DNA from: Limosilactobacillus panis
GTDB taxonomy: Bacteria; Bacillota; Bacilli; Lactobacillales; Lactobacillaceae
Length of the DNA stretch: 64,000 nucleotides
Direction of reading: 5' to 3'
Assembly (NCBI RefSeq): GCF_019797825.1
Contig: NZ_CP081855.1
Coordinates: 930,001 to 994,000, forward strand
The notes under the pieces are model-generated. The model ran no database searches and had not been told where the DNA came from. It saw only the letters and a program-made list of their open reading frames with translations. This document shows, in pieces, positions 59,629 through 64,000 of this stretch (position 1 is its first letter; each line of letters begins with the position of its first letter). A program made the position numbers and the translations under genes.

Positions 59629-62073
59629 ATGTTAATCGATTTCAATCGTGCAAAGAAGATTGCTGCTGGCTGTCTGGCAATGACCAGCTGCGGCTTTGTT
59701 CTTTGGCTAAGTCAAACTAATAGTTTTGCCGCCGATACTAGGCCAGCACCAGTAGTGGCGACTGGCTAACAAACTCAACCAAATCAAACAGCGCCTGTTG
59801 AAGATCAGTCAGCACCGGTACAGAATACAAACTACGACCATGCTGACCAGGGTAACTACGCTAACCTTGACCGTGCCCAGATTAATGAGCAAGGACAGTT
59901 GACCGTGAGTGGCTGGCACGCTACCAACGCTGCTAAGGACCGCCCTTACCACTACATTATTGCCGTCAATAAGGCAACTAACCAGGAGATTGGCCGACAA
60001 AACGTGACTGACCAGGCTGTACCCCGCGCAGATGTCCAACGGGTTCATAATGTATATGGTGCGGGCCAATCGGGCTTTAATACGAGCTTTGACCTTAGTA
60101 AGGGCCTGGCAGAGTTAAACCAGGTGCAGATTGTTAGTCGCTACACAAATGATGCTCGGGGAAATGGTAACGCGGTCGACTATTGGTTTGCCCCGATTAC
60201 GATTGATCGTAACAACCGTGCTAACCTTGATAAGGCGACGGTAGTTAAGAGTCAAGTGGTTATTAGCGGTTGGCACGCAACGAACTTGGCCGCCGGCAAG
60301 GCCCACCACTTTATTATTGTGCTCGACCGGACTAGTAATCAAGAAGTGGCTAGACAACTTGTTACGCCAGTTAAGCGTCCCGACGTTGCTAAAGTATTTC
60401 CGGGAATTGCGGGTGCTGTTAAATCCGGATTTACCGTTAAGATTCCACTGACTAAGTTGAACCTCAGTCACCAACTACAGGTCATTAGTCGGTACGCCGG
60501 TGCAAGTGACGGTAATAGTGATTACGTTGATTACTGGTTTAGTCCGATCACCAGTGGCCATCAGTTTAGCCAGGGTTATTTGGATAGCTTTAACCTGAGT
60601 GATGGTCAGCATTTAACCTTCAGCGGTTGGCACGTTGATAACTTGAGTGGGTTTGAGAACAACCATTACGCAATTCTCTATGACCTGACCGCTCGCCGGC
60701 AAGTGGCGGTGGTAAATACAACCACGGTTAAGCGTCTTGACGTTGCCCGGACGCTGCCAAACGTGACTGGCGCTGTTCAGAGCGGCTTTAGCGGAAGCTT
60801 TGACCTGGATAAGACTCAACTAATTCCGGGGCATAGTTATGTAGTAGTCAGTCGTTACTCCACGAGTGATCAAGAAAATGGTGACCAGGGACAGTACAAT
60901 GACTTTTGGTCTGCACCAGTCGTTCTTAACCAACGGGCTTCTTGGTTGGACAACGTTAAAATGTCTAAGCAGGGACTGCAGATTGCTGGGTGGATGGCTA
61001 GTGACGCCGCCCTCAGTGACAAGCACCCATATGTGATCATCCTGAACAACGGCAAAGAAGTTAAGCGGGCTAAACTGACGTTGACTAACCGGCCCGATGT
61101 GGCAGCGCGCTATGGTCAAATTTATAATAGCGCCCAAAGCGGTTTTGCAACCACCGTTCCCTTAGACCTAAGCACGGTTAATGGAACGTTAAAAGTCATC
61201 CTGCGCTTCAGTGATGATGCTGCGGGTAATGGCAACTTTGATGATCAGTACAGCCCCGACTATGCCACTAATGCCGGTTTCTTTGACCAGATTAGTATCA
61301 GTGCCAACTCAATTTACGTTAGTGGCTGGCACGCCAGCAACCAGGCGGCCAATAAGCCATACCAGTTTCTGATTTTTATTGACCAAAATGGTCATGAATT
61401 GTACCGACAGGAAGTTCTGGACAAGAATCGGGCACGAGCTGACGTGGCCAATGCCTTCCCGGCAATTTATAATAGCGGTCAATCCGGCTACCAGCTAGCC
61501 TTTGGGATGCCAAACCAGCTCCGCAACCAAAACGTGCGCATCATTCACCGCTTTACAGATGATAAGCTCGGAAACGGTAACTACGTTGACTACACTTCTA
61601 GTCCTGTTTCAATGAGTCTGATGCGAACGCCAATTGATTACCGGATGCCATCTGAGTACGGCCCATACCCGAATGTCAGCCAGTTAAAGAACTTCTGGAT
61701 TCACGTCCGGATTGGCCAAAACCGGGTTTACCTAATGGACGGTAATAACGTTGTCTACACGATGTACTGTACCGCTGGTCGATATGTCAATGGGGTCAGC
61801 CTGACGCCAACGGGGACCTACTACGTTCAAAACGAGCGAGGAGACCTCTTTGACTATGGTGAACACTGGACCTCATGGAAGGACCATGGGGTATATCTCT
61901 TCCACAGCGTTGTCTTTGATGCACCATGGCACGATGGTCACTTTGACCAAGCTCAATTGCGTTTGCTCGGTGTTCCTGCCGGGTCACAAGGTTGCATTCG
62001 GTTGCCAATCCCGGATGCAAACTGGATTCAGCACAATGTTCCCGCTGGTACACGGGTGGTAATTGAAAACTAA
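59629..62073 (+). pseudogene. Secreted five-module L,D-transpeptidase, interrupted by TAA
   Basis: The ATG at 59629 opens a signal peptide (NRAKKIAAGCLAMTSCGFVL), and the frame stops after 46 codons at TAA 59767-59769. The same frame stays open behind it to 62073. Reconstituted length is about 814 aa: five SGWHA modules, then a YkuD L,D-transpeptidase with H-rich GVYLFHSVVF and SQGCIRL, catalytic Cys near residue 789. Such enzymes make 3-3 cross-links or attach proteins to peptidoglycan. Without the first part there is no export signal; an ATG at 59899 gives a cytoplasmic protein only. The stop follows GGC and precedes CAA, so one base change from CAA or similar could cause it; a sequencing error is possible. 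Confidence 0.75.
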
Positions 62074-62087
62074 AGTTAATCAAGCAA

Positions 62088-62126
62088 AAACGAGATCATG
62101 GCAGTGACGCCACGACCTCGTTTTTT
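62088..62126 (+). terminator. Intrinsic terminator before lepA
   Basis: AAACGAG pairs with CTCGTTT, with GGC/GCC inside, followed by TTT. Confidence 0.8.
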
Positions 62127-62189
62127 AAATTTTGGTTTGTCTTTGTTATACTAGATTAGAGTATTTTCGTAGAAAGTAGTGAATTAAGC

Positions 62190-64000
62190 ATGACAATGAG
62201 TCTGGAAGAAATGAAGGAGCGCCAAAAGCACATCCGTAATTTTTCAATTGTTGCCCATATTGACCACGGTAAGTCAACACTAGCTGACCGGATCTTAGAA
62301 ATGACGGATTCGATTAGTAAGCGTGAAATGAAGGACCAAGTCCTCGATGATATGCCGCTGGAGCGTGAACGGGGGATCACCATTAAGCTAAATGCGGTGG
62401 CTCTTACCTACCACGCCAGGGATGGTCAGGACTACATTTTTCACCTGATTGACACCCCGGGGCATGTGGACTTCTCGTATGAGGTTTCGCGTTCGCTGGC
62501 GGCCTGTGAAGGGGCAATCCTGGTCGTAGATGCCACCCAGGGAGTGGAAGCCCAGACATTGGCCAATGTCTACCTTGCCCTGGATAACGACTTGGAAATT
62601 CTCCCGGTCATTAACAAGATTGACCTACCATCCGCTGATCCGGAGGGGACCAAGGCCCAGATTGAAGACGAAATTGGCCTGGAAACTGATGAGGCCGTTG
62701 ACGTCAGTGCGAAGACGGGTCTCAACGTTGACCAGGTTCTGGAAAAGATTGTTAAGGATATTCCCGCACCCACTGGTGACCTGACTGCGCCGCTTAAGGC
62801 TTTAATTTTTGATTCGAAGTACGATGATTACCGCGGGGTTGTCTTAAGCGTCCGGGTATTTGAGGGGACCGTGAAGAAGGGCGACCGGATTCGGCTGATG
62901 AATAGTGGAACCGAGTACGAGGTTGCCGAAGTTGGTATTAACTCACCCAAACCACTAGCGCGGGATGTCCTGATGGCGGGGGATGTTGGTTACATCACCG
63001 CTGCAATCAAGGACATCAAGGATACCCGGGTTGGGGATACCGTGACCGATGCTGACCGCCCCACGGACAAGCCGTTAGCGGGTTATCGGCAAATGACACC
63101 AATGGTGTATGCCGGCCTGTACCCGACTGACAATGCAAAGTTTAACGACCTCCGTGAGGCCCTCGAAAAGTTGCAATTAAACGATGCTGCACTTGTGTTT
63201 GAGCCGGAAAGTTCCCAGGCTTTGGGCTTCGGTTTTCGTTGCGGTTTCTTGGGGCTGTTGCACATGGATGTTGTGCAAGAACGCCTGGAGCGTGAATTTA
63301 ACCTTGACCTGATTACCACGGCCCCATCGGTTACCTACCACGTTGACTTGGCTGATGGTTCCACGGTTGAGGTGGAGAACCCAGCTGAGATGCCGGACGC
63401 TTCCTCAATCAAGGCGATTAAGGAGCCTTACGTCAAAGCATCAATCATGGTGCCAAATGACTACGTGGGTCCCGTGATGGAGCTTTGTCAACGGAAACGG
63501 GGCATTTTTGAGACCATGGAGTACCTCAGTGACACCCGGGTAAACGTGATTTACCATGTGCCATTATCTGAAATTATCTTTGACTTCTTTGATAAGCTGA
63601 AGAGTTCGACCCGGGGCTATGCTTCAATGGATTACGAAATTGATGAATATAAGCCAAGCAACTTGGTCAAAATTGATATCCTGTTGAATGGTGACAAGGT
63701 CGATGCGCTGAGCTTCATTGCCCATAAGGACTTTGCCGCTGAACGGGGGCGGGAGATTACTTCCAAGCTGAAGAAGATCATTCCCCGACAAAACTTCGAG
63801 ATTCCTATTCAAGCAGCAATTGGTTCTAAGATTATCGCCCGGACAAACATCAAAGCTTACCGGAAGGACGTTACCGCTCGAATTCACACGGGAGATCCTG
63901 ACCGACGGGCCAAGCTTTTGGAGAAACAGAAGCGTGGTAAGAAGCGGATGAAGGCCGTTGGTAAGGTTGATATCCCCCAAGCGGCGTTCATGGCCGTTTT
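62190..64000 (+). CDS. lepA: Elongation factor 4 (LepA), cut at the window edge
   Basis: Open from ATG 62190 to the end (about 603 codons visible; the family is about 610 aa, so only the last residues are missing). GTPase motifs [32 protein letters not shown] and VINKIDLP, and the LepA-specific C-terminal region ([20 protein letters not shown]). It back-translocates or remodels stalled ribosomes. It follows dnaJ in many lactobacilli. Confidence 0.97.
   Translation, partial: MTMSLEEMKERQKHIRNFSIVAHIDHGKSTLADRILEMTDSISKREMKDQVLDDMPLERERGITIKLNAVALTYHARDGQDYIFHLIDTPGHVDFSYEVSRSLAACEGAILVVDATQGVEAQTLANVYLALDNDLEILPVINKIDLPSADPEGTKAQIEDEIGLETDEAVDVSAKTGLNVDQVLEKIVKDIPAPTGDLTAPLKALIFDSKYDDYRGVVLSVRVFEGTVKKGDRIRLMNSGTEYEVAEVGINSPKPLARDVLMAGDVGYITAAIKDIKDTRVGDTVTDADRPTDKPLAGYRQMTPMVYAGLYPTDNAKFNDLREALEKLQLNDAALVFEPESSQALGFGFRCGFLGLLHMDVVQERLEREFNLDLITTAPSVTYHVDLADGSTVEVENPAEMPDASSIKAIKEPYVKASIMVPNDYVGPVMELCQRKRGIFETMEYLSDTRVNVIYHVPLSEIIFDFFDKLKSSTRGYASMDYEIDEYKPSNLVKIDILLNGDKVDALSFIAHKDFAAERGREITSKLKKIIPRQNFEIPIQAAIGSKIIARTNIKAYRKDVTARIHTGDPDRRAKLLEKQKRGKKRMKAVGKVDIPQAAFMAV

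Overview
The window joins most of a temperate siphophage (about 1-44,000, left end not included) to a block of host core genes (about 44,300-64,000). The order rimP-nusA-ylxR-ylxQ-infB-rbfA-truB-ribF, then hrcA-grpE-dnaK-dnaJ and lepA, with a CIRCE operator at hrcA, is typical of low-GC Firmicutes of the Lactobacillaceae. Gene style and prophage gene content suggest a heterofermentative Limosilactobacillus-like species. The genus is an inference, because no rRNA is present.

Prophage, left to right. 17-2,090 is the lysogeny module on the minus strand (a frame-broken lipoprotein gene, a membrane protein, a self-cleaving CI-type repressor) facing a Cro-like gene, with four related 18-bp operator-like sites. 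2,100-10,010 is early and replication functions: small DNA-binding and membrane peptides, Gp157, an HNH homing-type endonuclease, a RecA/AAA ATPase, an SF2 helicase, an AP2-repeat protein, a DUF669 protein with an SSB-like tail, and a primase-helicase. 10,015-10,247 holds six copies of a 10-bp sequence in two opposed groups, a candidate replication origin. 10,300-13,055 has a VRR-NUC nuclease, several unknown genes and an ArpU-like late regulator. It is followed directly by four 11-bp tandem repeats, a candidate late promoter and a roughly 420-nt structured RNA-like leader with tRNA-like parts. 14,028-17,741 has small membrane peptides, HNH, a cos candidate and the terminases. 17,761-23,029 is an HK97-type head and the connectors. 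23,125-37,015 is the tail, with a programmed -1 frameshift in the assembly chaperone, a 1,529-aa tape measure, Dit, a hub split over two hydrolase-carrying proteins (one with a GH43-like propeller), and fibres. 37,020-39,169 is holin and GH25 endolysin. Two further fibre-type genes follow the lysis genes and are separated by an IS607-family element (tnpA/tnpB). A small acidic cargo gene with its own promoter and terminator and an AP2-type gene close the phage. The attachment site should lie in about 43,945-44,180.

Host part. A large secreted protein (five SGWHA modules plus a beta-lactamase-fold domain) precedes the rimP-nusA-infB translation operon, the riboflavin kinase gene, the HrcA-controlled heat-shock genes and dnaJ. 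A paralogue of the secreted protein (the same five modules plus an L,D-transpeptidase domain) is interrupted by a stop codon. lepA runs off the right edge.

The most notable link is that the phage endolysin's two wall-binding modules belong to the same family as the ten modules in the two host surface enzymes. Phage and host therefore appear to recognise the same cell-wall feature.
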